Shown: one piece after another, positions 1 to 8,025 of the stretch
Numbering within the stretch: the first letter of the stretch is position 1
How the letters are laid out: every line of letters begins with the position of its first letter
NCBI RefSeq assembly: GCF_018638295.1
Contig: NZ_JABTTS010000027.1
Location: 111,229 to 175,228 of the forward strand
Reading direction: 5' to 3'
Length of the DNA stretch: 64,000 bases
Origin: Streptomyces sp. CHD11
GTDB lineage: Bacteria > Actinomycetota > Actinomycetes > Streptomycetales > Streptomycetaceae
Position numbers and translations under genes: made by a program
The notes under the pieces: model-generated
Databases searched by the model: none
Told to the model about the DNA's origin: nothing
What the model saw: the letters and a program-made list of their open reading frames with translations, nothing else

Positions 1-2
1 CA

Positions 3-21
3 TCCGGCGCCTGACGCCGGA
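3..21 (-). terminator. Small hairpin downstream of the acyltransferase gene
   Basis: Perfect 7-bp inverted repeat TCCGGCG / CGCCGGA with a 5-base loop, about 40 bases past the stop of the leftward acyltransferase gene. It has no T-tract, as is usual in this genome. It may equally belong to a gene beyond the left edge. Confidence 0.35.
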
Positions 22-62
22 CACCGGGCGCCGGCCGCCCCCTCACCCGAGAGCCCGCGGGT

Positions 63-788
63 TCAGCCCCGCGGCAGACGCGGGAACCGGCGCCCGGCCT
101 CCGCCTTGCGCTCGGCCTCCTCCGCCTTGGCGACAGCCGCGTATGTGTCCACGTACTCCTGCCCGGAGAGGGAGAGGATGGCGTACATGATCTCGTCCGT
201 GATGGCGCGCAGGATCGCCTTCTCGCCCTCCATCCCGGCGTAGCGCGAGAAGTCCAGCGGTTCGCCGAAGCGGATCACCACGGGGTGGATGCGCGGGATC
301 ACCGTGCCCGGCGGCTGCGCCTCGAAGGTGCCGATCATCGCGCAGGGGATCACCGGGACGCCGGCCCGAAGGGCCATCACCGCGACTCCGACCTTGCCCT
401 TGTACAGGCGGCCGTCGTGCGAGCGCGTGCCCTCCGGGTAGATGCCGAGCAGTTCCTCCTTGCCCAGCACCCCCAGTCCCTCCCGGATGGCGGCCTGTCC
501 GGCGTCCTTGCCGGAGCGGTCGACCGGGATCTGGCCCGCGCTGCGGAAGAAGAACGCCGTCAGCCGGCCCTTGAGGCCGGGGCCGGTGAAGTACTCGGCC
601 TTGGCGAGGAAGGTGATGCGCCGCTTGAGGACGGCCGGCATCAGGAAGTGGTCCGAGAACGACAGATGGTTCCCCGCGACGATGGCGGCCCCGGAGGACG
701 GAACATGATCCAGGCCCTCTATTCGCGGCCGGAAGACCAGTCTCAGCAGCGGGCCCAGCAGCACATATTTGAGCAGGTAGTAGAACAA
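63..788 (-). CDS. 1-acyl-sn-glycerol-3-phosphate acyltransferase (PlsC family)
   Basis: A 241-residue membrane-associated acyltransferase expected to make phosphatidic acid by acylating lysophosphatidic acid. The N-terminus is hydrophobic (FYYLLKYVLLGPLLRLVF). The family's blocks are visible: GNHLSFSDH (the NHxxxxD catalytic motif, here NHLSFSD) and YPEGTRSHDG (the glycerol-phosphate binding EGTR block), followed by PVIPCAMIGT. A TTG start at 788 is chosen because GAGGAG lies 6 bases upstream; the GTG at 794 would sit directly against that ribosome site. The gene stands alone and leftward. Substrate choice among lysophospholipids cannot be read from sequence. Confidence 0.86.
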   Translation of the reverse strand: MFYYLLKYVLLGPLLRLVFRPRIEGLDHVPSSGAAIVAGNHLSFSDHFLMPAVLKRRITFLAKAEYFTGPGLKGRLTAFFFRSAGQIPVDRSGKDAGQAAIREGLGVLGKEELLGIYPEGTRSHDGRLYKGKVGVAVMALRAGVPVIPCAMIGTFEAQPPGTVIPRIHPVVIRFGEPLDFSRYAGMEGEKAILRAITDEIMYAILSLSGQEYVDTYAAVAKAEEAERKAEAGRRFPRLPRG

Positions 789-980
789 AAGCACGCTCCT
801 CGACTCTGACGAACGGGCAGTGCCACCGCGTTCCAGCAGGTCATCCGGCACGTCACGAGGTGCCAGTCTAGGACCGGGCGGCGCGGCCCGGCACCAGGCC
901 GGCCCGACCGGAAGCCACCGGCCGCCCCCGCACGGCTGAACGCCCGTCAGCACGCCCGGGACGGCGGGTAGGCTCGCCGT

Positions 981-1436
981 ATGCGGATCTCCGTCTCCTC
1001 CGACATGGACGAACCCGTGGCCCGCGCCCTCCTCGCCGAACTGCGCGAGCGCGGCCACGACGTACGCGTGCACGGCGCCCTCAACCCCGGGGACGACCCG
1101 CAGTGGGCGGTCTGCTCCGAGGCGGCGGCCCGTGAGGTCGCCGACGGGGCGGCCGACCAGGCGGTGGTGTGCTGCTGGACCGGTACCGGCGCCTCGATCG
1201 CCGCCAACAAGGTGTCCGGCGTACGGGCCGCGCTCTGCACGGACGCCTACACGGCGGACGGCGCCCGCCGCTGGAACGACGCCAACGTGCTCGCCCTCAG
1301 CCTGCGGCTGACCTCCCCGCCGCTGCTGAGGGAGATCCTCGACGCCTGGTTCGCGGCCTCGCCCAGCGACGACCCCGAGGACCGGCGGAACGTGGAACGG
1401 ACCGCACGGCTCGACCGCGCGCGCACCGGCACCTGA
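981..1436 (+). CDS. RpiB/LacAB-family sugar-phosphate isomerase
   Basis: A 151-residue protein of the ribose-5-phosphate isomerase B / galactose-6-phosphate isomerase fold. It has the N-terminal sheet (MRISVSSDMDEPVARALLAEL), the active-site stretch CCWTGTGASIAANK matching the family's C-G-T-G-x-G-x-S-I-A-A-N-K, and the downstream C-T-D and N-D-A-N-V-L segments. The catalytic cysteine position is kept, but the following glycine is tryptophan. That change, and the short length, suggest a divergent paralogue rather than the housekeeping RpiB. The ATG start has only a weak ribosome site. It diverges from the acyltransferase gene. Confidence 0.8.
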   Translation: MRISVSSDMDEPVARALLAELRERGHDVRVHGALNPGDDPQWAVCSEAAAREVADGAADQAVVCCWTGTGASIAANKVSGVRAALCTDAYTADGARRWNDANVLALSLRLTSPPLLREILDAWFAASPSDDPEDRRNVERTARLDRARTGT

Positions 1437-1467
1437 CGGACGCGGCACCCCGGCCGCCGCCCCCGGA

Positions 1468-3972
1468 TCACTCCGGGGGCGGGGTCAGGGACTGCTCCGC
1501 CCAGATGATCTTCCCCTCGGGAACGAACCTGGTGCCCCACCGCTGCGCAAGCTGGGAGACCAGCAGCAGTCCGCGCCCACCCTCGTCCATCGCGCGCGGA
1601 TGGCGCAGATGGGGTGCGGTGGCGCCGCCGTCGCGCACCTCGCACACCAGCGCGCGCTCGTGGATCAGCCGCAGCCGGACGGGGCCCGAGGCGTGCCGGA
1701 TGGCGTTGGTGACCAGTTCGCTGACGATCAGCTCCGTGGTGAGCACCAGCTCCTCCAGCCCCCAGCGGGTCAGCTGCCGGGTGGCGGTCCGCCGGGCCTC
1801 GGCCACCACGGCCGGATCAGCGGGCAGGTCATGGACCGCGACCTGTTCCGGGGCGAGACGCTTGGTACGCGCCATCAGGAGAGCGACATCGTCGTCGGGG
1901 CGGGCCGGCACCAGCGCGTCGATGACGGCCCGGCAGCTCGGGCCGAGCGCCGTCGGGGCCCCGGCGAGCGCCTGCCGCAGCCGTTCGCGGCCCGTGCCGC
2001 CGGACCGGGGGCCCTCACCGGCCAGCAGACCGTCCGTGTGCAGGGCGAGGGTGCTGCCCTCGGCCAGGTTCAGCTCCACCGCCTCGAACGGCTGGCCGCC
2101 CACACCCAGCGCCGGGCCCTGCGGCAGATCCACGAAGGTGACCGTGCCGTCCGGTGCCACCACCGCCGGCGCGGGGTGCCCGGCGGCGGCCATCGTGCAC
2201 TGGCCGCCCACCGGGTCGTAGACCACGTAGAGACAGCCGGAACCGAGGGACCGTCCGGGAGCGTCGGCCCCGGGCTCCCCCTCGCCGCCGTCCCGCGCCG
2301 AACGGGAGGCGAGGTCGTCCAGGTGGGCGAGCACCTCCTCGGGCGGCAGATCGATCGCGGCCAGCGTCCGTACGGCCGTGCGCAGCCGCCCCATGGCCGC
2401 GGCGGCGTCGATGCCGTGTCCCGGCACCTCGCCGACGACCAGGGCGACGCGGGCGCCCGAGAGCAGGATCAAGTCGTACCAGTCGCCGCCCAGACCGGTC
2501 AGCTCGTCGGCCGGGCGGTAGCACGCCGAGACCTCCACGGCGTCCTGCTCCGGCAGCCTGCGGGGAAGCAGACTGCGCTGGAGGACCAGCGCGGCGTCCC
2601 GCTCCCGGGTGTAGCGCCGGGCGTTGTCCACACTGACGGCGGCACGGGACACGAGGTCCTCGGCCAGTGCGAGGTCGCCGGTGTCGAAGGGGTCCTCGCG
2701 ACGGCGGCGGAAGAACGTGGTGACGCCCAGCGTGACGCCCCGCGCCCGGATCGGGACGATCATCACGCTCTGCAGTCCCAGCTCCAGGAAGGTGGACTCC
2801 CGGTCGCCCGGCGCACCCGTGGCCCACTCCAGGGCCAGCGGGTCGAGCTGCTCCTGACGCCAGGACCGGCCCGTGGTCAGACAGCGTGCGGGCGGTGAAT
2901 CCGCCAGGTAGCTCACGACCGCACCGGTCTCCATGACCGTCCGCGGCAGGTCCTCGTACCGTGAGCGGTGCCCCGCTCGGCGCAGGGGCACCCGCTCCGC
3001 ATCACCGAGCGGGCCCGACGGCAGCTCGGCGCCCCTCAGCACCGTCTCCAGCAGGTCCACGGTCACGAAGTCCGCGAGCCCCGGCACGGCGACGTCGGCC
3101 AGCTCCTGCGCCGTGTTCATGATGTCCAGTGTGCGGCCGATGTACTGACCGGCCCGGTCGAGCAGGGCGAGCCGCTGACGGGCACGGTGACGCTCCGTGA
3201 TGTCCACGACCGTGTAGTACACGCCCATCGGGCTGCCCCGGTCGTCGTCGAGGCGGGTGAACGACAGCATGTGCGCGGTCTCCCGCAGAGGTGCCGACCG
3301 CACACGGCCGACGTGCTCGTAACCGATCACCTGTTCGCCGGTCTCGAGCGTGTGGCGCATCTGCGCCTCCACGGGGTCGGCGTCCAGACCAGGCTGGACG
3401 TCGCCGATCCGCAGTCCCAGCCGCCGCTCGGCCGGGCCGCCGCCGAACTGCTCCAGCGCCGCGTTGGACCACACGTAGCGCAGGTCCGTGTCGACGATCG
3501 CGATGCCGATCGGGGTCCGGGCGACCATCTGCTCCAGCAGGGAGCGGCTCATGTCCCAGCCGGCGGAGCCGGCCAGCTCGGAGAGCAGGACCAGCAGGGA
3601 CGTGCCGCCCTCGGGCTCCACGGCCCGGGTGAGCCGCACCATCACCGGGATCCGGCGCCCGTCCCGGTGCAGGGCGGTCATCAGCCCCGCCCAGTCCCCG
3701 TCGGACCGGCACCGCTCGACCGTGTCCGGCACCCGCTCGGCGTCGTCGGGGGTCAGCAGTTCCCCGAACTTCCGGCCCACCACCTCGGCCGGGCGGTACC
3801 CCAGCAGCCGTTCGGCGTGAGCGGTCCAGCCCGACACCATGCCGTGCGGATCGAGCAACAGGGGAGCCGCGTCGGCCACGTCGAACCCCTGCCGGGTGCC
3901 GTCCTGCTCCTTGCGTCCGCCCACGGCCGACCTCTCTGTCGCTGACAGTGGTCTACCACCTCTTGTCCCCAT
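1468..3972 (-). CDS. SpoIIE-type protein phosphatase with PAS, GAF and RsbW-like kinase domains
   Basis: An 834-residue soluble sensor protein. Domains in order: PAS (about 25-140; LLGYRPAEVVG), second PAS (about 140-265; IGIAIVDTDLRYVWSN), GAF (about 285-450), PP2C/SpoIIE phosphatase (about 470-680; GGDWYD and GHGIDAAAAMGRLRTAV), and a C-terminal HATPase_c anti-sigma-kinase-like domain (about 705-834; ELVTNAIRHA and GGRGLLLV). Such fusions normally act in partner-switching control of anti-anti-sigma factors. One metal-binding aspartate of the phosphatase appears replaced (VGEVPGHG where families have GDVxGHG). The ATG at 3972 is chosen; a GTG two codons upstream is possible. The signal sensed is unknown. 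Confidence 0.88.
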   Translation of the reverse strand: MGTRGGRPLSATERSAVGGRKEQDGTRQGFDVADAAPLLLDPHGMVSGWTAHAERLLGYRPAEVVGRKFGELLTPDDAERVPDTVERCRSDGDWAGLMTALHRDGRRIPVMVRLTRAVEPEGGTSLLVLLSELAGSAGWDMSRSLLEQMVARTPIGIAIVDTDLRYVWSNAALEQFGGGPAERRLGLRIGDVQPGLDADPVEAQMRHTLETGEQVIGYEHVGRVRSAPLRETAHMLSFTRLDDDRGSPMGVYYTVVDITERHRARQRLALLDRAGQYIGRTLDIMNTAQELADVAVPGLADFVTVDLLETVLRGAELPSGPLGDAERVPLRRAGHRSRYEDLPRTVMETGAVVSYLADSPPARCLTTGRSWRQEQLDPLALEWATGAPGDRESTFLELGLQSVMIVPIRARGVTLGVTTFFRRRREDPFDTGDLALAEDLVSRAAVSVDNARRYTRERDAALVLQRSLLPRRLPEQDAVEVSACYRPADELTGLGGDWYDLILLSGARVALVVGEVPGHGIDAAAAMGRLRTAVRTLAAIDLPPEEVLAHLDDLASRSARDGGEGEPGADAPGRSLGSGCLYVVYDPVGGQCTMAAAGHPAPAVVAPDGTVTFVDLPQGPALGVGGQPFEAVELNLAEGSTLALHTDGLLAGEGPRSGGTGRERLRQALAGAPTALGPSCRAVIDALVPARPDDDVALLMARTKRLAPEQVAVHDLPADPAVVAEARRTATRQLTRWGLEELVLTTELIVSELVTNAIRHASGPVRLRLIHERALVCEVRDGGATAPHLRHPRAMDEGGRGLLLVSQLAQRWGTRFVPEGKIIWAEQSLTPPPE

Positions 3973-4058
3973 CTTCACCCTTGGAGCCGGGCGGTGGCTC
4001 CCGGAGGAGCCGGGGCGGTGCCGTCCCCCACCGGGGCGGCGGAGGACGGCGGGGCGGT

Positions 4059-5282
4059 TCAGGCGTCGCCGAGTACCTTCTCCAGGGTGCCGAGGGCGCC
4101 CCGGAGCTCCCCCGCCGTGATGGTCAGCGGCGGGGCCAGCCGGATGGTGGAGCCATGGGTGTCCTTGACCAGGACGCCCTCCCGCATCAGGCGCTCGCTG
4201 ACCTCGCGGCCGGTACCGAGCGCCGGGTCGACGTCCACGCCCGCCCACAGACCACGGCTGCGGAAGCCGACGATCCCCCTGCCGGTCAGCGCCCGCAGAC
4301 CCTCGCGCAGCACCTCGCCCAGTTCCGCGGCCCGGCGCTGGAACTCACCCGTCTCCAGCAGTTCCACCACGGCCGTGCCGACCGCCGCGGCCAGCGGATT
4401 GCCGCCGAACGTCGACCCGTGCTCACCGGGGTGCAGTACCTGGAGCACCTCACGCCGGGCCACCACCGCCGAGACCGGGACGATGCCGCCGCCCAGCGCC
4501 TTGCCGAGCAGGACCATGTCGGGGACGACCGCCTCGTGCTCCACGGCGAGCGTCCGCCCGGTGCGGCCGAGGCCCGACTGGATCTCGTCCGCGATGAACA
4601 GGCATCCCTCGCGACGGGTCAGCTCCCGCACCCCGGCGAGATAGCCGTCGTCCGGAATGATCACCCCGGCCTCGCCCTGGACGGGCTCGATCAGCACCCC
4701 CGCGGTCGTCTCGTCGACCGCTTCCTCCAGCGCCGCCAGATCGTTGTACGGGACCACCCGGAAGCCCGGGGTGAACGGCCCGAACCCGGAGCGCGCGGTC
4801 TCGTCCGTCGAGAAGCTCACGATCGTCGTCGTACGGCCGTGGAAGTTGTCCGCCGCCACCACGATCGTCGCCCGGCCGTCCGGGACGCCCTTCACGTCGT
4901 AGGCCCATTTGCGCGCCACCTTCACGGCGCTCTCCACGGCCTCCGCGCCGGTGTTCATCGGCAGCACCATGTCCAGCCCGGTCAGCGCCGCCAGCCGCTG
5001 CGCGAACTCCGCGAGCCGGTCGTTGTGGAAGGCCCGCGACGTCAGCGTGAGCCGGTCCAGCTGGCGGTGCGCGGCCTCGACCAGCGCGGGGTGGCGGTGG
5101 CCGAAGTTCAGCGCCGAGTAGCCGGCCAGCATGTCGAGATACCGCCGGCCCTCCACGTCCTCCACCCAGGTGCCTTCCGCACGGGAGACGACCACGGGCA
5201 GTGGATGGTAGTTGTGCGCGAGGACCGGTTCCTCCGCGCCGATCAGCTCGGCGGACGTACGCGCGGGGACGACAGAGGTCAT
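4059..5282 (-). CDS. rocD: Ornithine aminotransferase
   Basis: A 407-residue class-III PLP aminotransferase converting ornithine and 2-oxoglutarate to glutamate-5-semialdehyde and glutamate. Family blocks are intact: NTGAEAVESAVKVARKW, the ADEIQSG aspartate (D232) that contacts the PLP nitrogen, and the Schiff-base lysine in LLGKALGGG (K261). AGGAGA sits 7 bases before the ATG. The start overlaps the stop of the upstream hydrolase gene by 4 bases (ATGA), so the two are translationally coupled. With that neighbour it forms a short arginine/ornithine degradation unit. Confidence 0.93.
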   Translation of the reverse strand: MTSVVPARTSAELIGAEEPVLAHNYHPLPVVVSRAEGTWVEDVEGRRYLDMLAGYSALNFGHRHPALVEAAHRQLDRLTLTSRAFHNDRLAEFAQRLAALTGLDMVLPMNTGAEAVESAVKVARKWAYDVKGVPDGRATIVVAADNFHGRTTTIVSFSTDETARSGFGPFTPGFRVVPYNDLAALEEAVDETTAGVLIEPVQGEAGVIIPDDGYLAGVRELTRREGCLFIADEIQSGLGRTGRTLAVEHEAVVPDMVLLGKALGGGIVPVSAVVARREVLQVLHPGEHGSTFGGNPLAAAVGTAVVELLETGEFQRRAAELGEVLREGLRALTGRGIVGFRSRGLWAGVDVDPALGTGREVSERLMREGVLVKDTHGSTIRLAPPLTITAGELRGALGTLEKVLGDA

Positions 5283-6091
5283 GAGCGGATCTCCTGAGTG
5301 CAGCACTTGATGCCCCCGCCCGCCTTGTGGAACTCGGACAGGTCGACGGGGACGGGAACGTAACCGCGGTCGGCGAGCAGCCCGGCGAGGTGCGCGGCTC
5401 CCGGCGAGACGAACACATGGCGTCCGTCGGAGACGGAGTTCAGACCGAACGCCATCGCGTCCTCGCGCGTGGCGAGCACCGCGTCCGGATACAGCCGGGC
5501 GAGTACCTCGCGGCTGCCCGGCGAGAACGCCTCAGGGAAGTACGCGATGTTCCGCTCGTCCAGCACGAACAGCGCCGTGTCCAGGTGGTAGAAGTACGGA
5601 TCCACCAGCGTCAGACCGATCACCGGCACGCCGAAGAACTCCTGCGCCTCGCGATGCGCCTCCCGGGTGGTGCGGAACCCGGTACCGGCGAGGATCCAGG
5701 GCCCCGCGGGCACCAGGTCGCCCTCGCCCTCGCACACCGACTCCGGGTGCTGGACGTCGAAGCCCTGGGCCTTGAACCAGGCCTCGTACGGCACCGACTC
5801 CGGGCGCCGCTGGGGGGCGAGGTAGCGGGAGCCGAGGACACGGCCCTCCACGACGACCGCCGCGTTCGCGGCGAACACCATGTCGGGCAGTCCGGGCTCG
5901 GGCTTCACGGTCTCCACGGTATGACCGTGGTCGCGGTAGGTGTCGACCAGCGTCCGCCATTGACGCCGGGCGAGGGAGACGTCGACGGGACGGTCGGGAC
6001 GCATCCAGGGGTTGATCGCGTACCGGACGGCGAAATGTCTGGGTTCGCAGACGAGGTAGCGCCGCCGGCTCGCCACACGGGATCCGGGCAC
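5279..6091 (-). CDS. Amidinotransferase-fold arginine hydrolase, probably arginine dihydrolase-like (usually annotated dimethylargininase)
   Basis: A 270-residue guanidine-modifying enzyme of the arginine deiminase/DDAH fold. Likely catalytic residues are visible: INPWM (N27), PDMVFAANA (N76), CEGEGD (E121-D125), YHLD (H169, D171) and the nucleophile cysteine in GGGIKCC (C263). The asparagines in INPWM and FxANA and the overall length resemble the cyanobacterial ornithine-forming arginine dihydrolases more than dimethylarginine hydrolases, as far as I remember those sequences. The GTG at 6091 is chosen because GGAGGAA lies 7 bases upstream. It is coupled to rocD by ATGA, which fits ornithine as product. 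An Lrp-type regulator lies directly upstream. Confidence 0.78.
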   Translation of the reverse strand: MPGSRVASRRRYLVCEPRHFAVRYAINPWMRPDRPVDVSLARRQWRTLVDTYRDHGHTVETVKPEPGLPDMVFAANAAVVVEGRVLGSRYLAPQRRPESVPYEAWFKAQGFDVQHPESVCEGEGDLVPAGPWILAGTGFRTTREAHREAQEFFGVPVIGLTLVDPYFYHLDTALFVLDERNIAYFPEAFSPGSREVLARLYPDAVLATREDAMAFGLNSVSDGRHVFVSPGAAHLAGLLADRGYVPVPVDLSEFHKAGGGIKCCTQEIRS

Positions 6092-6206
6092 AGAGGGGTT
6101 CCTCCGCTTCCACGCGGTGCCGACTGGGGGTGCTTCCACGGTAGGAACCCACGGGGACGGACGACAAGGAACAAGAGCTGCGCGCCCACGCAGGATCACT
6201 GCGTGT

Positions 6207-6719
6207 TCACATCGCCCGGCGCACGTCTGCTGCGCCGTCCGGCGCGGGCTGGCTCACTCCCGCCTCGGGACTGTCCGGAAGCAGATGGGACAGCACCATC
6301 ACACTGATCGTCTTGCGGATGAACGGCTCCTGGCGGATCCGTTCCAGCACCTCCTCGAAGTGCTCCACGTCCCGGGCCCGTACGTGCAGCAGCGCGTCCG
6401 CGCCTCCGGTCACCGTCATCGCCGCGGCGATCTCCGGATGGTTGCGCACCACCTCCGCCAGCCGCCGGGGCGGTGCCGCCCCCTCGCAGTACACCTCGAC
6501 ATAGGCCTCCGTGCGCCAGCCCAGCGCCGCCGGCCGGACCGTCGCCGTGAACCCGGTGATCACCCCGGTCTCGCGCAGCCGGTCCACCCGGCGCTTGACC
6601 GCCGTCGACGACAGCCCGACGGCCGCGCCGATCTCCGCGAAGGACGTCCTGGCGTTCGCCATCAGAGCCGTGACGATCTTCCGGTCGAGCTCGTCGAACG
6701 GCGTGGGCCTGCTGCTCAT
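6207..6719 (-). CDS. Lrp/AsnC-family transcriptional regulator
   Basis: A 170-residue regulator with an N-terminal winged helix-turn-helix (LDRKIVTALMANARTSFAEIGAAVGLSS, given here in two parts: LDRKIVTALMANART then SFAEIGAAVGLSS) and a C-terminal RAM effector domain (about 75-150). The typical VTGGADALLHVRARD segment is present. It is encoded 115 bases upstream of, and in the same direction as, the arginine hydrolase-rocD pair, so it probably senses arginine or ornithine and controls that pair. This is inference from position. It diverges from the LytTR response regulator. Confidence 0.9.
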   Translation of the reverse strand: MSSRPTPFDELDRKIVTALMANARTSFAEIGAAVGLSSTAVKRRVDRLRETGVITGFTATVRPAALGWRTEAYVEVYCEGAAPPRRLAEVVRNHPEIAAAMTVTGGADALLHVRARDVEHFEEVLERIRQEPFIRKTISVMVLSHLLPDSPEAGVSQPAPDGAADVRRAM

Positions 6720-6829
6720 GCGGGCACTGTATCCAGCGGCGGCCGGCCGCCCCGCGCACCGCGTCCGGCCGTCGACGCCCTTGTCCGGCACGTGTGCACA
6801 CGGGCGAAACACCCCTACACTCCACCTTC

Positions 6830-7630
6830 ATGCTGCGCGCCCTCGCCGTCGACGACGAACGCCCCTCGCTGGAGGAGCTGCTGTACCTGCTGAACGCGGA
6901 CCCGCGCATCGGCAGTGCCGAGGGCGCGGGCGACGCCACCGAGGCGCTGCGCCGCATCAACCGCGCCCTGGAATCGGGCCCCGACGGGCCCGAGGCCATC
7001 GACGTCGTCTTCCTCGACATCCAGATGCCCGGACTCGACGGCCTCGACCTGGCCCGGCTGCTCGGTGGCTTCGCCCGGCCGCCGCTCATCGTGTTCGTCA
7101 CCGCCCACGAGGACTTCGCCGTCCAGGCCTTCGATCTCAAGGCCGTCGACTACATACTCAAACCCGTCCGCAAGGAACGGCTGGCGGAAGCCGTCCGCCG
7201 CGCCGCCGCGCAGCGCGACACCACCCGGCGGGACGCGGCACCGCGCGACACCACCCATCGCGACACCACCCCGCGCATCCCCGTGCACGAGCCCGACCCG
7301 GACCACATAGCCGTCGAGCTCGGCGGCGTCACCCGCTTCGTCGCCGTCGACGACATCACCCATGTCGAGGCCCAGGGCGACTACGCCCGGCTGCACACCG
7401 ACCGCGGCAGCCATCTCGTCCGGATTCCGCTGTCCACCCTGGAGGAACGCTGGCGCTCCCGGGGCTTCGTGCGCATCCACCGCCGCCATCTGGCCGCCCT
7501 GCGGCACATCGGCGAACTCCGGCTCGACGCCGGTACCGTGAGCGTCCGGATCGGCTCCGAGGAACTCCAGGTCAGCAGACGGCACGCGCGCGAACTGCGG
7601 GACCTGCTGATGCGCCGGACCACGAGCTAG
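6830..7630 (+). CDS. LytTR-family response regulator
   Basis: A 266-residue regulator with an N-terminal receiver domain and a C-terminal LytTR DNA-binding domain. Receiver residues: acidic pocket DDE (8-10), phospho-acceptor D63 in FLDIQMPG, T91 and K111. A linker of about 35 residues holds repeated RDTT/RD units before the LytTR domain (about 160-262; YARLHTDRGSHLVR, RIHRRHLAAL). It opens a four-gene rightward operon with a small membrane protein, a solute symporter and, last, its likely partner kinase. The start is the first internal ATG matching the receiver domain; the ribosome site is weak. Confidence 0.92.
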   Translation: MLRALAVDDERPSLEELLYLLNADPRIGSAEGAGDATEALRRINRALESGPDGPEAIDVVFLDIQMPGLDGLDLARLLGGFARPPLIVFVTAHEDFAVQAFDLKAVDYILKPVRKERLAEAVRRAAAQRDTTRRDAAPRDTTHRDTTPRIPVHEPDPDHIAVELGGVTRFVAVDDITHVEAQGDYARLHTDRGSHLVRIPLSTLEERWRSRGFVRIHRRHLAALRHIGELRLDAGTVSVRIGSEELQVSRRHARELRDLLMRRTTS

Positions 7631-7643
7631 GGGAAGCACACGC

Positions 7644-8003
7644 ATGGCCCAGGACCCGACCGAACGCCGGGTGGTCGTCACCGGCCCGCCCCGGCGCGCC
7701 CGCCGGACCTCCGGCTACTACCGGCCGCGCACCGAGATCGACGAGCAGACCACCCTCGGACACACCTACGTCCGCTCCCTGATGCGTATCCAGCTGCGCG
7801 CCGGCCTCACCGTCTTCGCCGTCCTCGCCCTGCTCATCGGCCCGCTCCCGCTGGTCTTCGCGGTCGCCCCCGACGCCCGCCGCCTGGAGTGGGCGATACT
7901 CGGCTTCGGGCTGTACCCCCCGCTGGTCCTGCTCGCCCGCTGGTACGTACGCCGCGCCGAACGCAACGAACGCGACTTCGTGCGCCTCGTCGAGGACCGC
8001 TAG
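7644..8003 (+). CDS. Small two-helix membrane protein of the symporter operon
   Basis: A 119-residue protein with a basic cytosolic N-terminus and two hydrophobic helices (about 52-74 and 84-104), then a charged tail. It is encoded 13 bases after the response regulator and 22 bases before the symporter. Its layout recalls the DUF485-like partners found next to acetate permeases, but I cannot confirm the family. GGGGAAGC upstream of the ATG serves as ribosome site. Its likely role is assembly or regulation of the adjacent symporter, inferred from position only. Confidence 0.75.
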   Translation: MAQDPTERRVVVTGPPRRARRTSGYYRPRTEIDEQTTLGHTYVRSLMRIQLRAGLTVFAVLALLIGPLPLVFAVAPDARRLEWAILGFGLYPPLVLLARWYVRRAERNERDFVRLVEDR

Positions 8004-8025
8004 GGACCCGGGGACCACCAGCGCC

